From positions 376,857-440,856 of the forward strand of contig NZ_LMIU01000012.1 in the NCBI RefSeq assembly GCF_001428845.1: DNA of 64,000 nt. The letters are read 5' to 3'. The notes beneath the pieces are model-generated. The model saw only the letters and a program-made list of their open reading frames with translations, searched no databases and was not told the origin of the DNA. Of this stretch, positions 13,089 to 24,846 are shown piece by piece. Each line of letters opens with the position of its first letter. Position 1 is the first letter of the stretch. The stretch is from Achromobacter sp. Root83 (GTDB taxonomy: Bacteria; Pseudomonadota; Gammaproteobacteria; Burkholderiales; Burkholderiaceae_B). A program made the translations under genes and the position numbers.

Positions 13089-15749
13089 ATGGATTCCTTT
13101 GCCAAGGAGACGCTTCCGGTATCGCTGGAAGAAGAGATGCGCCGCAGTTACCTCGATTACGCAATGAGCGTGATCGTTGGGCGGGCGCTACCGGATGTGC
13201 GGGACGGGCTCAAGCCTGTCCACCGGCGCGTGCTCTACGCGATGCACGAACTGAACAACGACTGGAACCGTGCGTACAAGAAGTCCGCGCGTATCGTCGG
13301 GGACGTCATCGGTAAGTACCACCCCCACGGCGACCAGTCCGTTTATGACACCATCGTCCGCATGGCGCAGGATTTCTCCATGCGCTACATGCTGGTCGAC
13401 GGCCAGGGCAACTTCGGCTCGATCGACGGCGACAACGCCGCGGCGATGCGCTACACCGAAATCCGCCTGGCCAAGATCGCCCATGAACTCCTGGCCGACA
13501 TCGACCAGGAGACGGTGGACTTCGGCCCCAACTACGACGGCAGCGAACAAGAACCGTTGCTGTTGCCGTCGCGCCTGCCCAACCTGCTGGTCAACGGCAG
13601 CTCGGGCATCGCCGTGGGCATGGCCACCAACATTCCGCCGCACAACCTCCAGGAAGTGGTCGACGGCTGCCTGTACTGCCTGCGCAATCCGGCCTGCACG
13701 GTCGATGAGCTGATCGAGCTCATCCCGGCGCCCGATTTCCCCACCGGCGGCATCATTTACGGCATGTCCGGCGTGCGCGAAGGCTATCGCACGGGCCGCG
13801 GCCGCGTCATCATGCGCGCCAAGACCCATTTCGAGGACATGGAGAAGGGCAATCGCCAGGCGATCGTGATCGACGCGATTCCCTACCAGGTCAACAAGAA
13901 GACGCTGCAGGAACGCATTGCCGAACTGGTCAACGACAAGAAGATCGAAGGCATCTCCGATATCCGGGACGAGTCCGACAAGGACGGCATGCGCCTGGTC
14001 ATCGAGCTCAAGCGCGGCGAGGTCCCAGAGGTTGTCCTGAACAATCTCTACAAGAATACGCAGCTTCAGGACACCTTCGGGATGAACCTGGTGGCGCTGG
14101 TCGACGGCCAGCCTCGCCTGCTCAACCTGAAGCAGATGATCGACTACTTCCTGCAGCATCGCCGGGAAGTGGTCACGCGCCGCACGGTATTCCAATTGCG
14201 CAAGGCCCGCGAGCGCGGCCACGTGCTGGAAGGCCTGGCGGTGGCGCTGGCCAACATCGATGATTTCATCGCGATCATCAAGGCGGCGCCGACGCCGCCG
14301 GTGGCCCGCCAGGAATTGATGGCGAAGTCGTGGGATTCTTCGCTGGTGCGCGAAATGCTCTCGCGCGCCGATGGCGACACGCCGGGCGGCCGCACGGCCT
14401 TCCGTCCCGACGACCTGGGCATCGAGTTCGGCCTCCAGGGCGACGGCATGTACCGCCTGAGCGACACGCAGGCCCAGGAAATCCTGAACATGCGCCTGCA
14501 ACGCCTGACCGGGCTGGAGCAGGACAAGATCGTCGGCGAATACAAGGACATCATGTCCACCATCGCCGACCTGCTCGATATCCTGGCCCGCCCCGAGCGC
14601 ATCACGTCCATCATCAGCGAAGAGCTGCAAGCCATCAAGGCCGAATTCTCGACCAGCGCGAAGGACTCGCGCCGTTCGGAAATCGAGATGAACGCGACGG
14701 AGCTCGACACCGAAGACCTGATCACGCCCACCGACATGGTCGTGACCCTGTCGCACGGCGGCTACATCAAGAGCCAGCCCCTGTCCGAGTACCGTTCGCA
14801 AAAGCGCGGCGGACGCGGCAAGCAAGCCACGGCCATGAAGGAAAACGACTGGATTGACCAGTTGTTCATCGCCAATACGCACGACTTCCTGCTGTGCTTC
14901 TCGAACCGCGGCCGCGTGTACTGGCTGAAGGTCTGGGAGGTGCCGCAAGGCACGCGCAATTCCCGTGGCAAGCCGATCGTGAACATGTTCCCGCTGGCTG
15001 ACGGCGAGAAGATCACGGTGGTGCTGCCGGTCAAGGAATTCAGCGAAGATCACTACGTCTTCATGGCGACGTCGCGCGGCACGGTCAAGAAGACCCCGCT
15101 GTCCGATTTCTCCAACCCGCGCAAGGCCGGCATCATCGCCGTCGACCTTGACGACGGCGACTACCTGATCGGCGCCGACCTGACCGACGGCAAGCACGAC
15201 GTCATGCTGTTCTCCGACGCAGGCAAGGCCGTGCGCTTCGACGAGAACGACGTGCGTCCGATGGGCCGCAATGCCCGCGGCGTGCGCGGCATGATGCTCG
15301 AAGAGACGCAGACCGTCATTGCGCTGCTCGTGGCCGGCGACGAAACGCAGACCGTGCTGACCGCCACCGAAAACGGCTTCGGCAAGCGTACTCCGATCGC
15401 CGAGTACACCCGCCATGGCCGCGGAACCAAGGGCATGATCGCCATCCAGACCACCTCGCGCAACGGCAAGGTGGTGGGCGCGGTGCTGGTCATGCCTTCG
15501 GACGAGATCATGCTGATCACCACTGGCGGCGTCCTTGTGCGCACCCGTGTCGCGGAAATCCGCGAGATGGGCCGCGCTACCCAGGGCGTCACGCTCATCA
15601 ACGTCGACGACGGCAGCACGCTGTCGGGCGTGCGCCGCGTCGTGGAAAGCGATGCGGACGATGACGGCGAACTGGACGAAGACGGCCAGGAAGCCAATGG
15701 CGACGACAGCAACGACGCAGCGGATTCGACGGAACCTACGGAGCAATAA
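13089..15749 (+). CDS. gyrA: DNA gyrase subunit A
   Basis: 886 residues from ATG 13089 ('[20 protein letters not shown]'); an upstream in-frame extension is not conserved in character. The N-terminal breakage-reunion domain carries the active-site Tyr122 ('AAAMRYTE'), and the quinolone region reads [10 protein letters not shown], so the position of E. coli Ser83 is Gln83 while Asp87 is kept. The GyrA box 'QKRGGRGK' near residue 570 starts the DNA-wrapping C-terminal domain, and the end is a long acidic tail. With GyrB it introduces negative supercoils. The stop overlaps the ATG of serC by one base, so translation of serC is coupled. No Shine-Dalgarno is evident before the start. Confidence 0.97.
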   Translation: MDSFAKETLPVSLEEEMRRSYLDYAMSVIVGRALPDVRDGLKPVHRRVLYAMHELNNDWNRAYKKSARIVGDVIGKYHPHGDQSVYDTIVRMAQDFSMRYMLVDGQGNFGSIDGDNAAAMRYTEIRLAKIAHELLADIDQETVDFGPNYDGSEQEPLLLPSRLPNLLVNGSSGIAVGMATNIPPHNLQEVVDGCLYCLRNPACTVDELIELIPAPDFPTGGIIYGMSGVREGYRTGRGRVIMRAKTHFEDMEKGNRQAIVIDAIPYQVNKKTLQERIAELVNDKKIEGISDIRDESDKDGMRLVIELKRGEVPEVVLNNLYKNTQLQDTFGMNLVALVDGQPRLLNLKQMIDYFLQHRREVVTRRTVFQLRKARERGHVLEGLAVALANIDDFIAIIKAAPTPPVARQELMAKSWDSSLVREMLSRADGDTPGGRTAFRPDDLGIEFGLQGDGMYRLSDTQAQEILNMRLQRLTGLEQDKIVGEYKDIMSTIADLLDILARPERITSIISEELQAIKAEFSTSAKDSRRSEIEMNATELDTEDLITPTDMVVTLSHGGYIKSQPLSEYRSQKRGGRGKQATAMKENDWIDQLFIANTHDFLLCFSNRGRVYWLKVWEVPQGTRNSRGKPIVNMFPLADGEKITVVLPVKEFSEDHYVFMATSRGTVKKTPLSDFSNPRKAGIIAVDLDDGDYLIGADLTDGKHDVMLFSDAGKAVRFDENDVRPMGRNARGVRGMMLEETQTVIALLVAGDETQTVLTATENGFGKRTPIAEYTRHGRGTKGMIAIQTTSRNGKVVGAVLVMPSDEIMLITTGGVLVRTRVAEIREMGRATQGVTLINVDDGSTLSGVRRVVESDADDDGELDEDGQEANGDDSNDAADSTEPTEQ

Positions 15750-16879
15750 TGGCCCGCCCCTGGAACTTCTCGGCAGGCCCCTCGGCCTTGCCCGAGGTGG
15801 TGCTGCAGCAAGCCGCTGCGGAAATGCTGGACTGGCACGGCAGCGGCATGTCCGTGATGGAAATGAGCCATCGCGGCAAGCACTTCGTGCAGATCTGCGA
15901 TGAAGCCGAATCCGACCTGCGCGAACTGCTGGGCTTGCCGGCGGACTACGCCGTCATGTTCATGCAGGGCGGAGGTTCCGGGGAAAACGCCATCGTCCCC
16001 ATGAATCTCATGGGACGCCGCGGCACGCCGGCCGCCGATTTCGTCGTGACGGGCCACTGGTCCAAGCGTTCGTACAAGGAAGCCGGCCGCTACGGCAGCA
16101 CCCATCTGGCCGCCAGCAGCGAACAATCCGCCCAGCTGGATGGACGCGAGCAGGGTCCGTTGACCTGGGTGCCGCCTGTCGATACCTGGCAGGTGCGCAA
16201 GGAATCGGCCTACCTGCATCTTTGCAGCAATGAAACCATCGGCGGCGTCGAGTTCCTCGACTGGCCGGATACCGCCGCGCTGGGCGCGCCCGATGTGCCG
16301 CTGGTCGTCGACGCGTCCTCGCATTTCCTGTCGCGTCCGATGGACGTCGCGCGTTGCGGCATGATGTACGCCGGCGCGCAGAAGAACGCCGGCCCGGCGG
16401 GCGTGACCATGGTCATTGCGCGCCGCGACCTGATCGGCCACGCCTTGCCGATCTGCCCGTCCGCGTTCGACTACGCCAATGTGGCCGCCGAGCACTCGCG
16501 CTACAACACGCCGCCCACCTTCGCGATCTACGTCGCGGGCCTCGTGTTCAAGTGGGTCAAGGCCAACGGCGGCGTCGCGGGCATGGAAGCCGCCAACAAG
16601 GCCAAGGCCGATCTGCTGTACGGCTACCTGGACAGCAGCGGTTTCTATCGGAACCCCATACACGCACCGGTGCGTTCGCGCATGAACGTGCCTTTCGTGC
16701 TGCGCGACGAGTCGCTCAACGACGCCTTCCTGCAAGGCGCGGACGCCGCCGGCCTGACGCAACTGAAGGGCCACAAGAGCGTGGGCGGCATGCGCGCCTC
16801 CATCTACAACGCCGTGCCCCTTGCCGGGGTGTCGGCGCTGGTCGAGTACCTGAAGGAATTCGAGCGCCGTCATGGATGA
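15749..16879 (+). CDS. serC: Phosphoserine aminotransferase
   Basis: 376 residues. The N-terminal '[20 protein letters not shown]' and '[10 protein letters not shown]' are SerC signatures, and the PLP-binding lysine lies in '[13 protein letters not shown]' (about Lys212). It converts 3-phosphohydroxypyruvate to phosphoserine and also serves vitamin B6 synthesis. It begins on the last base of gyrA and overlaps pheA by eight bases, in the common proteobacterial order serC-pheA-hisC-tyrA-aroA. Confidence 0.96.
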   Translation: MARPWNFSAGPSALPEVVLQQAAAEMLDWHGSGMSVMEMSHRGKHFVQICDEAESDLRELLGLPADYAVMFMQGGGSGENAIVPMNLMGRRGTPAADFVVTGHWSKRSYKEAGRYGSTHLAASSEQSAQLDGREQGPLTWVPPVDTWQVRKESAYLHLCSNETIGGVEFLDWPDTAALGAPDVPLVVDASSHFLSRPMDVARCGMMYAGAQKNAGPAGVTMVIARRDLIGHALPICPSAFDYANVAAEHSRYNTPPTFAIYVAGLVFKWVKANGGVAGMEAANKAKADLLYGYLDSSGFYRNPIHAPVRSRMNVPFVLRDESLNDAFLQGADAAGLTQLKGHKSVGGMRASIYNAVPLAGVSALVEYLKEFERRHG

Positions 16880-17957
16880 AGACCTGCAGCGCAAGCTGCT
16901 CCCCTTGCGTCAACGCATCGACGCCTTGGACGCCCAGATCCTGGATCTGTTGTCGCAACGCGCCCGGGCGGCGCTGGAAGTGGGCGAGGTCAAGCACGCC
17001 GCCCACGCCGATGGCCCGGTGCTGCGCCCCGAACGCGAAGCCGAAGTGATCCGCCGCCTGCAGCAGCTCAATCCGGGACCGTTCCCGAATGCGGGCGTGG
17101 CGTCGGTCTGGACCGAAATCATCTCGGCCTGCCGCGGCCTGGAGCGCGGCATGACGGTCGCGTTCCTGGGGCCGCAGGGTTCGTTCTCGGAACAGGCCGC
17201 GCTGGAGCATTTCGGCCATGCGGTGCAGAAGTTGCCCTGTGCGTCGTTCGATGAGGTCTTCCGCGCGGTCGAGGCCGGCCAAGCCGATGTGGGAATGGTG
17301 CCCGTGGAAAACTCCACCGAAGGCGCCGTGAACCGCAGCCTGGACCTGCTGCTCAATACCCCGCTGAAGATCCTGGGCGAGCGTTCGCTCGTCATCCGCC
17401 ATTGCCTGATGTCGCAGTCGGGCAGCATGGACGGCATCAAGACCATCTCCGCGCATCCCCAGGCGCTGGCGCAGTGCCAGGGCTGGCTGACGCGCAACCA
17501 TCCCGATGTGGAACGCGTTGCCGCGTCCAGCAACTCGGAAGCGGCGCGCGCCGCCGCGGGCGACCCCAGCATCGCGGCGATCGCCGGCGACGTGGCGGCG
17601 CCCGCCTGGAATCTGCAGATCGTCGCCGCCGGCATTCAGGACGATCCGCACAACCGAACCCGTTTTCTGGCCATCGGCGGCATCGAGCCGCTGGTCAGCG
17701 GCAAGGACAAGACCAGCCTGATCCTGGCCGTGCCGAACCGCGCGGGCGCCGTGTATGAAATGCTGGCGCCGCTTGCCGCCAACGGCGTGTCCATGACGCG
17801 CTTCGAATCGCGGCCCGCGCGCACCGGCCAGTGGGAATACTATTTCTATGTCGATGTCCTGGGTCACCGCAACGATCCGAACGTCGAGCGTGCCCTGGCC
17901 GCCTTGCAGGCGCAGGTTGCCTATCTGAAAGTGCTGGGTTCATACCCGGCGCAGTGA
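16872..17957 (+). CDS. pheA: Chorismate mutase / prephenate dehydratase (P-protein)
   Basis: 361 residues in three parts: an AroQ-type chorismate mutase (about 1-85, '[20 protein letters not shown]'), a prephenate dehydratase domain (about 96-275, with '[16 protein letters not shown]' and the T-R-F motif in '[10 protein letters not shown]'), and a C-terminal ACT regulatory domain containing '[10 protein letters not shown]', the ESRP motif that binds phenylalanine. It makes phenylpyruvate from chorismate and is probably feedback-inhibited by phenylalanine. The start overlaps the end of serC. Confidence 0.96.
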   Translation: MDEDLQRKLLPLRQRIDALDAQILDLLSQRARAALEVGEVKHAAHADGPVLRPEREAEVIRRLQQLNPGPFPNAGVASVWTEIISACRGLERGMTVAFLGPQGSFSEQAALEHFGHAVQKLPCASFDEVFRAVEAGQADVGMVPVENSTEGAVNRSLDLLLNTPLKILGERSLVIRHCLMSQSGSMDGIKTISAHPQALAQCQGWLTRNHPDVERVAASSNSEAARAAAGDPSIAAIAGDVAAPAWNLQIVAAGIQDDPHNRTRFLAIGGIEPLVSGKDKTSLILAVPNRAGAVYEMLAPLAANGVSMTRFESRPARTGQWEYYFYVDVLGHRNDPNVERALAALQAQVAYLKVLGSYPAQ

Positions 17958-17968
17958 CACTCCCTACC

Positions 17969-19090
17969 ATGACAACCGCACCCAAGCCCCTCGTTGCTCC
18001 CGCGCATGTCAGCGCCATTGCCCCCTATCAGGCGGGCAAGCCGATCGAAGAACTGGCCCGCGAGTTCGGGCTGGACCCGGCCACCATCGTCAAGCTGGCC
18101 TCCAATGAAAACCCGCTGGGCATGCCCAAGTCGGCGCGCGAGGCCATGCTGGCCGCCGCCGAGTCGCTGGCGCGTTATCCCGATCCCAACGGCTTTGACC
18201 TGAAAGCGGCGCTGGCCGAACGCTACGGCGTGCCGATGAACTGGATCACGCTCGGCAACGGCTCCAACGACATTCTGGAAATCGCCGCGCTGGCGCTGCT
18301 GGAACCGGGCTCGTCGGCCGTGTATGCGCAGCATTCGTTCGCGGTGTATCGCCTGGCCACCCAGGCGCGCGGCGCGCGCCACATCGTGGTGCCGGCGCAG
18401 GACTACGGCCATGACCTGGATGCGATGTTCGACGCGATCGCCGACGACACGCGCCTGCTTTTCATCGCCAATCCGAACAACCCCACGGGCACCTTCGTTC
18501 CGGGGGACAAGATCGCCGATTTCCTCGAACGCGTGCACGCCGCCCACGGCGACCGCGTCACAGTGGTGCTGGACGAGGCCTACAACGAGTATCTAGACCC
18601 CGAATTCCGCTTCGATAGCACCGCGCTCGCGCGCCGCTACCCGAACCTGATCGTTTCGCGCACGTTCTCCAAGGCCTATGGCCTGGCCGGCCTGCGCGTC
18701 GGCTTCTCGGTCGCGCAGCCGGCCCTGACCGATCTGCTGAACCGCGTGCGCCAGCCGTTCAACGTCAACACGCTGGCCCAGGCCGCCGCGATCGCAGCGC
18801 TGGGCGATGCCGCCTACCTGGAAGAAGCCTACGCCTCCAACAAGGCCGGCAAGGCGCAGCTTTGCGCGGCGTTCGACAGCCTGAAGCTCCGCTACGTGCC
18901 CAGCTACGGCAATTTCGTGCTGGTTCATGTGGGCGATGCGCCGCGCATCAACCTGGCGCTGCTCAAGCGCGGCGTCATCGTGCGCCCGGTGGCCGGCGAC
19001 GGCCTGCCCGAGTGGCTGCGCGTTTCCATCGGGCTGCCGCAAGAAAACGCCCGATTCATCGACGCACTGACCGCCATCCTGTCCGAATGA
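17969..19090 (+). CDS. hisC: Histidinol-phosphate / aromatic aminotransferase
   Basis: 373 residues from ATG 17969, 11 bases after pheA. Class I/II aminotransferase with 'LASNENPLGMPKSAREAM', 'FIANPNNPTGTF' (substrate site) and PLP lysine in 'SRTFSKAYGLAGLRVG' (about Lys234). HisC-type enzymes act on histidinol phosphate, but in this position between pheA and tyrA they commonly also transaminate phenylpyruvate and hydroxyphenylpyruvate, which fits the operon. A second hisC may exist in the his operon elsewhere. Confidence 0.9.
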   Translation: MTTAPKPLVAPAHVSAIAPYQAGKPIEELAREFGLDPATIVKLASNENPLGMPKSAREAMLAAAESLARYPDPNGFDLKAALAERYGVPMNWITLGNGSNDILEIAALALLEPGSSAVYAQHSFAVYRLATQARGARHIVVPAQDYGHDLDAMFDAIADDTRLLFIANPNNPTGTFVPGDKIADFLERVHAAHGDRVTVVLDEAYNEYLDPEFRFDSTALARRYPNLIVSRTFSKAYGLAGLRVGFSVAQPALTDLLNRVRQPFNVNTLAQAAAIAALGDAAYLEEAYASNKAGKAQLCAAFDSLKLRYVPSYGNFVLVHVGDAPRINLALLKRGVIVRPVAGDGLPEWLRVSIGLPQENARFIDALTAILSE

Positions 19091-19989
19091 ACGACGCGTT
19101 ACCTTCTTCCGATCAGGGGGCCGCGGGCCCCCTGATTCCTGTACTGGCGGTTGTCGGTGTCGGCCTGATCGGCGGATCGTTCGCCGCGGCCTTGCGCCAG
19201 GCCGGCCAAGTGGGCCGGGTGCTCGGGGTAGGGCGCAACGCGCAGTCGCTGGCGCGCGCCGTTGAGTTGGGCTTGATCGACGAGGCGGTTGCGGCCGAAG
19301 ACGCCGCGGCCAGGGCCGATCTGGTCCTGCTGGCCACGCCGGTCGGCGGTCTGAAAGACGTGCTGTCGCTCATGCTGCCGCGACTGGCCGAAGGCACGGT
19401 GCTGACCGATGCGGGCAGCACCAAGGCCGAAGTGGTCGAGGCCGCGCGCGCCGCGCTGGGGGATCGCATCGGGCAGTTCGTGCCCGGGCATCCCATCGCG
19501 GGCGCCGAGCGTACGGGGCCGGAGGCCGCCGACGCGGGGCTCTACCGCAAGCGCGCGGTCATCCTGACGCCCCTACCGGAAAACAGCGCGGGGTCCCTGG
19601 ACCTGGTTCGCCGCGCCTGGCAGGCCTGCGGCGCGGACGTGTTCGACATGGACGCCGATGCGCACGACCGCGTGCTGGCGTCGGTAAGCCATCTGCCGCA
19701 CCTGCTGTCGGCGGTCTACATGGAACAGGTGGCCACGGCCGCCGACGCCCATACCCGCCTGGACCTCGCGGGCAGCGGCTTTCGCGACTTCACCCGTATC
19801 GCCGCCGGTTCGCCGGAGATGTGGCGCGACATCTTTCTGTCCAACCGCGACGCGATGCTGGCCGAACTGGCCGGCGTGCGAGGCGTGCTGGATCGTGCCG
19901 AACGCGCCATCGCCGATGGCGACGGCGAGGCTTTGCTGACGCTGCTGGATACGGCGGCCCGCGCGCGCCGCAACTGGCGCAAGGAGTAG
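19087..19989 (+). CDS. tyrA: Prephenate dehydrogenase
   Basis: 300 residues; ATG overlaps the hisC stop (ATGA). The NAD(P)-binding motif '[17 protein letters not shown]' is near residue 22, and the conserved catalytic stretch '[17 protein letters not shown]' is present, with the His in 'FVPGHPIAG'. The C-terminal dimerisation domain ends '[15 protein letters not shown]'. It oxidises prephenate (or arogenate) toward tyrosine. No ACT domain or chorismate mutase domain is fused. It lies four bases ahead of aroA. Confidence 0.93.
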   Translation: MNDALPSSDQGAAGPLIPVLAVVGVGLIGGSFAAALRQAGQVGRVLGVGRNAQSLARAVELGLIDEAVAAEDAAARADLVLLATPVGGLKDVLSLMLPRLAEGTVLTDAGSTKAEVVEAARAALGDRIGQFVPGHPIAGAERTGPEAADAGLYRKRAVILTPLPENSAGSLDLVRRAWQACGADVFDMDADAHDRVLASVSHLPHLLSAVYMEQVATAADAHTRLDLAGSGFRDFTRIAAGSPEMWRDIFLSNRDAMLAELAGVRGVLDRAERAIADGDGEALLTLLDTAARARRNWRKE

Positions 19990-19994
19990 CTGAC

Positions 19995-21317
19995 ATGGGC
20001 GCTTCGCCTTATCTCGATCTGCCGCGCGTGCGGCACGCGCGGGGCGTGATGGCCCTGCCGGGTTCCAAGAGCATTTCCAATCGCGTGCTGCTGCTGTCGG
20101 CGATCGCCGGGGGCAGCACGGACATCACCGGCCTGCTGGATTCCGACGATACGCGCGTCATGCTGGGCGCCTTGCGCCAGCTCGGCGTGCAGGTGTCCGA
20201 ACTGGATGCGGGCCGCGTCACCGTGCAGGGCGTGCGCCGCTTCCCCGTGGAAAGCGCCGATCTGTTCATGGGCAATGCCGGCACCGCGATCCGCCCGCTG
20301 ACCGCCGCATTGGCCCTGATGGGCGGCGACTACCGCCTGTCCGGCGTGCCACGCATGCACGAACGCCCCATCGGCGATCTGGTCGACGCCCTGAATGCGC
20401 TGGGCGCGCGCATCGACTACCTGGGCCAGCCCGGCTATCCGCCGCTGCATATCGGCCGCGGCGAGATCGCCGACGACGCCGTGACCCGCGTGCAGGGCTC
20501 GGTGTCCAGCCAGTTCCTGACCGCCTTGCTGCTGGCGGCGCCGCTGCAGGCGGGCCGCAGCGGCAAGCCCGTCGCGATCGAGGTGGTCGGCGAGCTCATT
20601 TCCAAACCCTACATCGAGATCACGCTGAACCTGATGGCGCGCTTTGGCGTGCAGGTGCACCGCGACGGCTGGAGCCGTTTCGTGATCGGCGCCGGAGCCG
20701 CCTATCGCAGCCCGGGCCAGATCGCTGTGGAAGGGGACGCATCGACGGCCTCGTATTTCCTGGCGCTGGGCGCGATCGGCGGGGGGCCCTTGCGGGTGAC
20801 CGGCGTGGGCGCGGACAGCATTCAGGGGGATGTCGCGTTTGCCGGCACGCTGGCGGACATGGGCGCCCAGGTGACTTACGGACCCGGCTGGATCGAGGTG
20901 TCCGGCGTCAAGGTGGCCGAGGGCGGCCGCCTGAAGGCCTTCGACACGGATTTCAACCTGATTCCCGACGCCGCCATGACGGCCGCCGCGCTGGCGCTCT
21001 ATGCGGATGGCCCCTGCCGGTTGCGTAATATCGGCAGCTGGCGCGTGAAGGAAACCGACCGCATCCACGCCATGCAGACCGAGCTCGAAAAGCTGGGGGC
21101 GCAGGTGGAATCGGGGCCGGATTGGTTGCGCGTGACGCCGCCCGCCGCGGACGCCTGGCGCGATGCGCACATCGGCACCTGGGACGACCACCGGATGGCC
21201 ATGTGCTTTTCGCTGGCGGCTTTCGGGCCGGCGGCGGTTCGTATTCTTGATCCCGGTTGCGTCAGCAAGACGTTCCCGGGTTACTTTGATGTCTACGCGG
21301 GCCTGGTTCAGGCCTAG
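19995..21317 (+). CDS. aroA: EPSP synthase (3-phosphoshikimate 1-carboxyvinyltransferase)
   Basis: 440 residues from ATG 19995. Landmarks: '[20 protein letters not shown]' (phosphoshikimate-binding), '[16 protein letters not shown]' at about residue 92 (PEP-binding, Gly96 region), '[18 protein letters not shown]', and '[18 protein letters not shown]' near the C-terminus. It joins PEP to shikimate-3-phosphate in the chorismate pathway, the target of glyphosate; the NAGTA-x-R loop is of the sensitive class. Follows tyrA closely. Confidence 0.97.
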   Translation: MGASPYLDLPRVRHARGVMALPGSKSISNRVLLLSAIAGGSTDITGLLDSDDTRVMLGALRQLGVQVSELDAGRVTVQGVRRFPVESADLFMGNAGTAIRPLTAALALMGGDYRLSGVPRMHERPIGDLVDALNALGARIDYLGQPGYPPLHIGRGEIADDAVTRVQGSVSSQFLTALLLAAPLQAGRSGKPVAIEVVGELISKPYIEITLNLMARFGVQVHRDGWSRFVIGAGAAYRSPGQIAVEGDASTASYFLALGAIGGGPLRVTGVGADSIQGDVAFAGTLADMGAQVTYGPGWIEVSGVKVAEGGRLKAFDTDFNLIPDAAMTAAALALYADGPCRLRNIGSWRVKETDRIHAMQTELEKLGAQVESGPDWLRVTPPAADAWRDAHIGTWDDHRMAMCFSLAAFGPAAVRILDPGCVSKTFPGYFDVYAGLVQA

Positions 21318-21330
21318 CGCTAAATTGTCC

Positions 21331-22017
21331 ATGACTTTGACGGCTTCGACTCATTCCTCCCTGGCTCCGGTCATCACGATCGACGGCCCCACCGCGTCCG
21401 GCAAGGGCACCGTGGCCCATCGCGTCGCCAAAGCGCTGGGCTGGGCGGTCCTCGACAGCGGCGCGCTGTATCGTCTGACCGCCTTGGCCGCGATCAACCG
21501 CGGCGTGGCGGCCGAAGACGAGGCCCGCGTGGCCGGCGTGGCCGAAACGCTGGATGTGCGTTTCGAGGGCCCGCATGTCTATCTGGACGGCGCCGATGTC
21601 GGCCACGAGATCCGCCGTGAAGAAGTGGGTAATTTCGCGTCCCGGGTAGCCGCTTTCCCAGGCGTGCGCCAGGCGCTGCTCGAGCGCCAGCGCGCTTTCC
21701 GGCTGCCGCCGGGGCTGGTTGCGGACGGGCGCGACATGGGTACCGTAGTGTTCCCCGATGCTTCCCTGAAGGTGTTCCTGGTCGCCGACGTCGTCGCCCG
21801 GGCGGAGAGGCGGCGTAAGCAGTTGATCGAAAAGGGAATTTCTGCTAATCTTGATGACCTTCTACGGGATATGCGCGAGCGAGACGCCCGCGATACTGGT
21901 CGCGCTACTGCGCCCCTGGCTCCCGCAGCAGATGCACACGTGCTGGATTCGTCTGATTTGACGATTGCAGAAACGGTGCAGGCAATATTGGATTTCTGGC
22001 AGAAGGCGCAGGCATAG
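21331..22017 (+). CDS. cmk: Cytidylate kinase
   Basis: 228 residues from ATG 21331. P-loop '[20 protein letters not shown]' at residues 15-34, CMP-binding '[14 protein letters not shown]' and '[20 protein letters not shown]'. Converts CMP/dCMP to the diphosphates. The pairing with rpsA downstream is conserved in proteobacteria. Start chosen because the frame upstream lies inside aroA. Confidence 0.95.
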   Translation: MTLTASTHSSLAPVITIDGPTASGKGTVAHRVAKALGWAVLDSGALYRLTALAAINRGVAAEDEARVAGVAETLDVRFEGPHVYLDGADVGHEIRREEVGNFASRVAAFPGVRQALLERQRAFRLPPGLVADGRDMGTVVFPDASLKVFLVADVVARAERRRKQLIEKGISANLDDLLRDMRERDARDTGRATAPLAPAADAHVLDSSDLTIAETVQAILDFWQKAQA

Positions 22018-22231
22018 GTGTAGTAGAACCGGGCGACCAAGCCGGGCCAGAATCCAACGAAGCCCCGCTTCAACACTGATTTTTTGATTAGGCCCTGTTC
22101 TAGCCAGGCGACACCCCCACGGGCCACCCCGCAAGGGCAAACCGGCAGACAGGTATTTTGACTCCACTGTGGCGGGCAATCCGCTGCGGTGTGTTCTTAA
22201 CGGCCATTTTGGCCTAATGGATTTCAACCCC
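22018..22231. other. Leader region of rpsA
   Basis: 214 bases without a gene. It holds a GGCCATTTTGGCC hairpin (22201-22213) close to the rpsA start and a TTGACT hexamer at 22158-22163 that may be a -35 box. In related bacteria S1 represses its own synthesis through the leader; that is family knowledge. Confidence 0.4.
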
Positions 22232-23950
22232 ATGTCTTCCGTTCCCACTACCGCCACCGCCACCGGCGGCGAAAGTTTCGCCGACCTTTTCGCACAAAGC
22301 CTCAAGAGCCAGGACATGAAGTCCGGCGAGGTCATCAGTGCCGAAGTCGTGCGCATCGACCATAATTTCGTCGTCGTCAATGCCGGCCTGAAGTCCGAAG
22401 CGCTGATCCCCCTGGAAGAGTTCCTGAATGACCAGGGCGAGCTCGAAGTGCAACCCGGCGATTTCGTCTCGGTGGCCATCGATTCCCTGGAAAACGGCTA
22501 CGGCGACACCATCCTGTCGCGTGACCGCGCCAAGCGCCTGTCGGCCTGGCTGCAGCTGGAAAAGGCCCTGGAAAACGGCGAACTGGTTACCGGCACCATC
22601 ACCGGCAAGGTGAAGGGCGGCCTGACCGTCATGACCAACGGCATCCGCGCGTTCCTGCCGGGTTCGCTGGTGGACCTGCGTCCGGTCAAGGACACCACCC
22701 CGTACGAAGGCAAGACCCTCGAATTCAAGGTCATCAAGCTCGACCGCAAGCGCAACAACGTTGTGCTGTCGCGTCGCCAGGTGCTGGAAGCCAGCATGGG
22801 CGAAGAGCGTCAAAAGCTCCTCGAAACCCTGCACGAAGGTGCCGTGGTCAAGGGCGTGGTCAAGAACATCACCGATTACGGCGCGTTCGTTGACCTGGGC
22901 GGTATCGACGGCCTGCTGCACATCACCGACATGGCCTGGCGCCGTGTGCGTCACCCCTCCGAAGTCCTGCAAGTGGGTCAGGAAGTCGAAGCCAAGGTCC
23001 TCAAGTTCGACCAGGAAAAGAGCCGCGTCTCGCTGGGCGTCAAGCAACTGGGCGAAGATCCGTGGGTGGGCCTGGCTCGCCGCTACCCGCAAGGCACCCG
23101 CCTGTTCGGCAAGGTCACGAACCTGACCGACTACGGCGCGTTCGTTGAAGTCGAAGCGGGCATCGAAGGCCTGGTTCACGTGTCCGAAATGGACTGGACG
23201 AACAAGAACGTCGACCCGCGCAAGGTTGTTACCCTGGGCGAAGAAGTCGAAGTCATGGTCCTGGAAATCGACGAAGACCGTCGTCGTATCTCGCTGGGCA
23301 TGAAGCAGTGCCGTCAGAATCCGTGGGAAGAGTTCGCCACGAACTTCAAGCGCGGCGACAAGGTCCGCGGCGCCATCAAGTCGATCACCGACTTCGGCGT
23401 GTTCGTCGGCCTGCCCGGCGGCATCGATGGCCTGGTTCACCTGTCCGACCTGTCGTGGACGGAAACCGGCGAAGAAGCCGTGCGCAACTTCAAGAAGGGC
23501 GACGAGATCGAAGCCGTGGTTCTGGGCATCGATACCGACAAGGAACGCATCTCGCTGGGCATCAAGCAGCTTGAAGGCGACCCCTTCAACAACTTCGTTG
23601 CCACCTTCGACAAGGGCGCCGTTGTTCCGGGCACCATCAAGTCGGTTGAAGCCAAGGGCGCCGTCGTCACGCTGTCCGTGGACGTTGAAGGCTACCTGCG
23701 CGCTTCCGAGATCTCCTCGGGCCGCGTTGAAGATGCCACCACCGTTCTGAACGCTGGCGAGAACATCGAAGCCATGATCGTCAACATCGACCGCAAGACG
23801 CGTTCGATCCAACTGTCGATCAAGGCCCGCGACAACGCCGAAACCGCCGACACGATCCAGCGCATGTCCGACGCCAGCGCTTCGTCCGGCACCACCAACC
23901 TCGGCGCGCTGCTGAAGGCCAAGCTGGACCAACAGCGCAACGACGGTTAA
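22232..23950 (+). CDS. rpsA: 30S ribosomal protein S1
   Basis: 572 residues from ATG 22232 ('[20 protein letters not shown]'); another ATG lies 15 bases upstream, and the shorter start matches betaproteobacterial S1. Six S1 RNA-binding domains are visible, the repeats each carrying 'DYGAFV' or 'DFGVFV' and 'GL(V/L)H(V/I)(S/T)' motifs; the third to sixth are most alike. S1 binds mRNA leaders and is required for initiation on most messages. It is followed three bases later by ihfB. Confidence 0.97.
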   Translation: MSSVPTTATATGGESFADLFAQSLKSQDMKSGEVISAEVVRIDHNFVVVNAGLKSEALIPLEEFLNDQGELEVQPGDFVSVAIDSLENGYGDTILSRDRAKRLSAWLQLEKALENGELVTGTITGKVKGGLTVMTNGIRAFLPGSLVDLRPVKDTTPYEGKTLEFKVIKLDRKRNNVVLSRRQVLEASMGEERQKLLETLHEGAVVKGVVKNITDYGAFVDLGGIDGLLHITDMAWRRVRHPSEVLQVGQEVEAKVLKFDQEKSRVSLGVKQLGEDPWVGLARRYPQGTRLFGKVTNLTDYGAFVEVEAGIEGLVHVSEMDWTNKNVDPRKVVTLGEEVEVMVLEIDEDRRRISLGMKQCRQNPWEEFATNFKRGDKVRGAIKSITDFGVFVGLPGGIDGLVHLSDLSWTETGEEAVRNFKKGDEIEAVVLGIDTDKERISLGIKQLEGDPFNNFVATFDKGAVVPGTIKSVEAKGAVVTLSVDVEGYLRASEISSGRVEDATTVLNAGENIEAMIVNIDRKTRSIQLSIKARDNAETADTIQRMSDASASSGTTNLGALLKAKLDQQRNDG

Positions 23951-23953
23951 TTC

Positions 23954-24313
23954 GTGACCAAGTCGGAGCTGATCGCCGCCTTGGCGGCCCGCTATCCTCA
24001 GCTGGCCGCCCGCGACACCGATTACGCCGTCAAGACTGTTCTGGATGCGATGACCCAGGCCCTGGCCTCGGGTCAGCGCATCGAGATCCGCGGTTTTGGC
24101 AGCTTCTCGTTGTCGCAGCGGTCTCCCCGTGTCGGGCGCAACCCGAAATCCGGCGAACAAGTGCTGGTGCCTGGCAAACAGGTGCCGCATTTCAAGGCGG
24201 GCAAGGAATTGCGCGAACGGGTGGACCTGGTCGGCGGCAATGACGAGGACGCTCAATCCTCTGGATCGAGCGAGTCGATTCCGTCCATGGCAGGTTTGCA
24301 CGCCATGCATTGA
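23954..24313 (+). CDS. ihfB: Integration host factor beta subunit
   Basis: 119 residues starting from GTG 23954 ('[20 protein letters not shown]'). The HU/IHF signature '[20 protein letters not shown]' contains the DNA-intercalating loop. A C-terminal extension of about 20 residues rich in Ser, Glu and Asp follows the usual end. IHF bends DNA by about 160 degrees and acts in recombination, replication and transcription. Coupled to rpsA and followed by a strong terminator. Confidence 0.94.
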   Translation: MTKSELIAALAARYPQLAARDTDYAVKTVLDAMTQALASGQRIEIRGFGSFSLSQRSPRVGRNPKSGEQVLVPGKQVPHFKAGKELRERVDLVGGNDEDAQSSGSSESIPSMAGLHAMH

Positions 24314-24360
24314 CGCGTCGGCCAAGCGAAGGCTGCCTTCAGGCAGATCGGACCGCGGAC

Positions 24361-24394
24361 AAAGCCCCTTGAGAAATCAAGGGGCTTTGTTTTT
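24361..24394 (+). terminator. Terminator after ihfB
   Basis: A perfect 12-bp stem (24361-24372 / 24377-24388) closed by a GAAA tetraloop is followed by GTTTTT; a second short ACCCC/GGGGT hairpin with eight T follows at 24395-24412. Confidence 0.92.
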
Positions 24395-24471
24395 ACCCCC
24401 GGGGTTTTTTTTCGCTGGCGCGAGAGAGGTCGCTTACAATTGATGGTCTTGAATTATCTGGAGCATGCGCC

Positions 24472-24786
24472 ATGCGCTATCTAGTCTGGGCCCTGCGATT
24501 GCTCGTGTTTGTTGCCGTATTGATGTTCGCCTTGAAGAACACCGATCCGGTTGCCGTGAAGTTCTATGCCGATTACGTCGTTCAGGACGTTCCGCTGATC
24601 GTCGTCATGCTGGTCGTGTTCGTGCTGGGCGCCCTGTTTGGCCTGCTGCTCACCGTACCCGCCGCCGTGCGCCGCCGCCGTGAAGCCATCCGCCTGCGCC
24701 GAGAGCTGGATCGTATCCAGGCCGCCGCCAGCGGCACCACGCCCGTCGTGCCGCCAGAGGCCGTTGCGCCGATGTCGCCGCTGTGA
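24472..24786 (+). CDS. lapA: LapA family inner-membrane protein
   Basis: 104 residues with two membrane helices (about 5-22, 'WALRLLVFVAVLMFALKNTD', and 40-62, 'LIVVMLVVFVLGALFGLLLT') followed by a short basic coiled segment. LapA works with LapB in control of lipopolysaccharide synthesis by regulating LpxC turnover. Order lapA-lapB, then heptose genes, fits this role. The C-terminal tail is rich in Pro and Ala and is not conserved. Confidence 0.88.
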   Translation: MRYLVWALRLLVFVAVLMFALKNTDPVAVKFYADYVVQDVPLIVVMLVVFVLGALFGLLLTVPAAVRRRREAIRLRRELDRIQAAASGTTPVVPPEAVAPMSPL

Positions 24787-24846
24787 CGGCATCGGTCGTG
24801 CCGCACGTCCCCCTTTTTGCACCGAATTACCGCATGAGCCCGAATA

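Noticed and set aside
13188-15746. Very long open frame antisense to gyrA
   Set aside because: It mirrors gyrA codons, is His/Arg/Gln-rich without domains and arises from GC-rich third positions.
17831-17968. Longer hisC start inside pheA
   Set aside because: The extra 46 residues are non-conserved in character; ATG 17969 begins the typical protein.
22214-24325. Long open frame antisense to rpsA and ihfB
   Set aside because: Composition-driven shadow of highly expressed genes; no protein motif.
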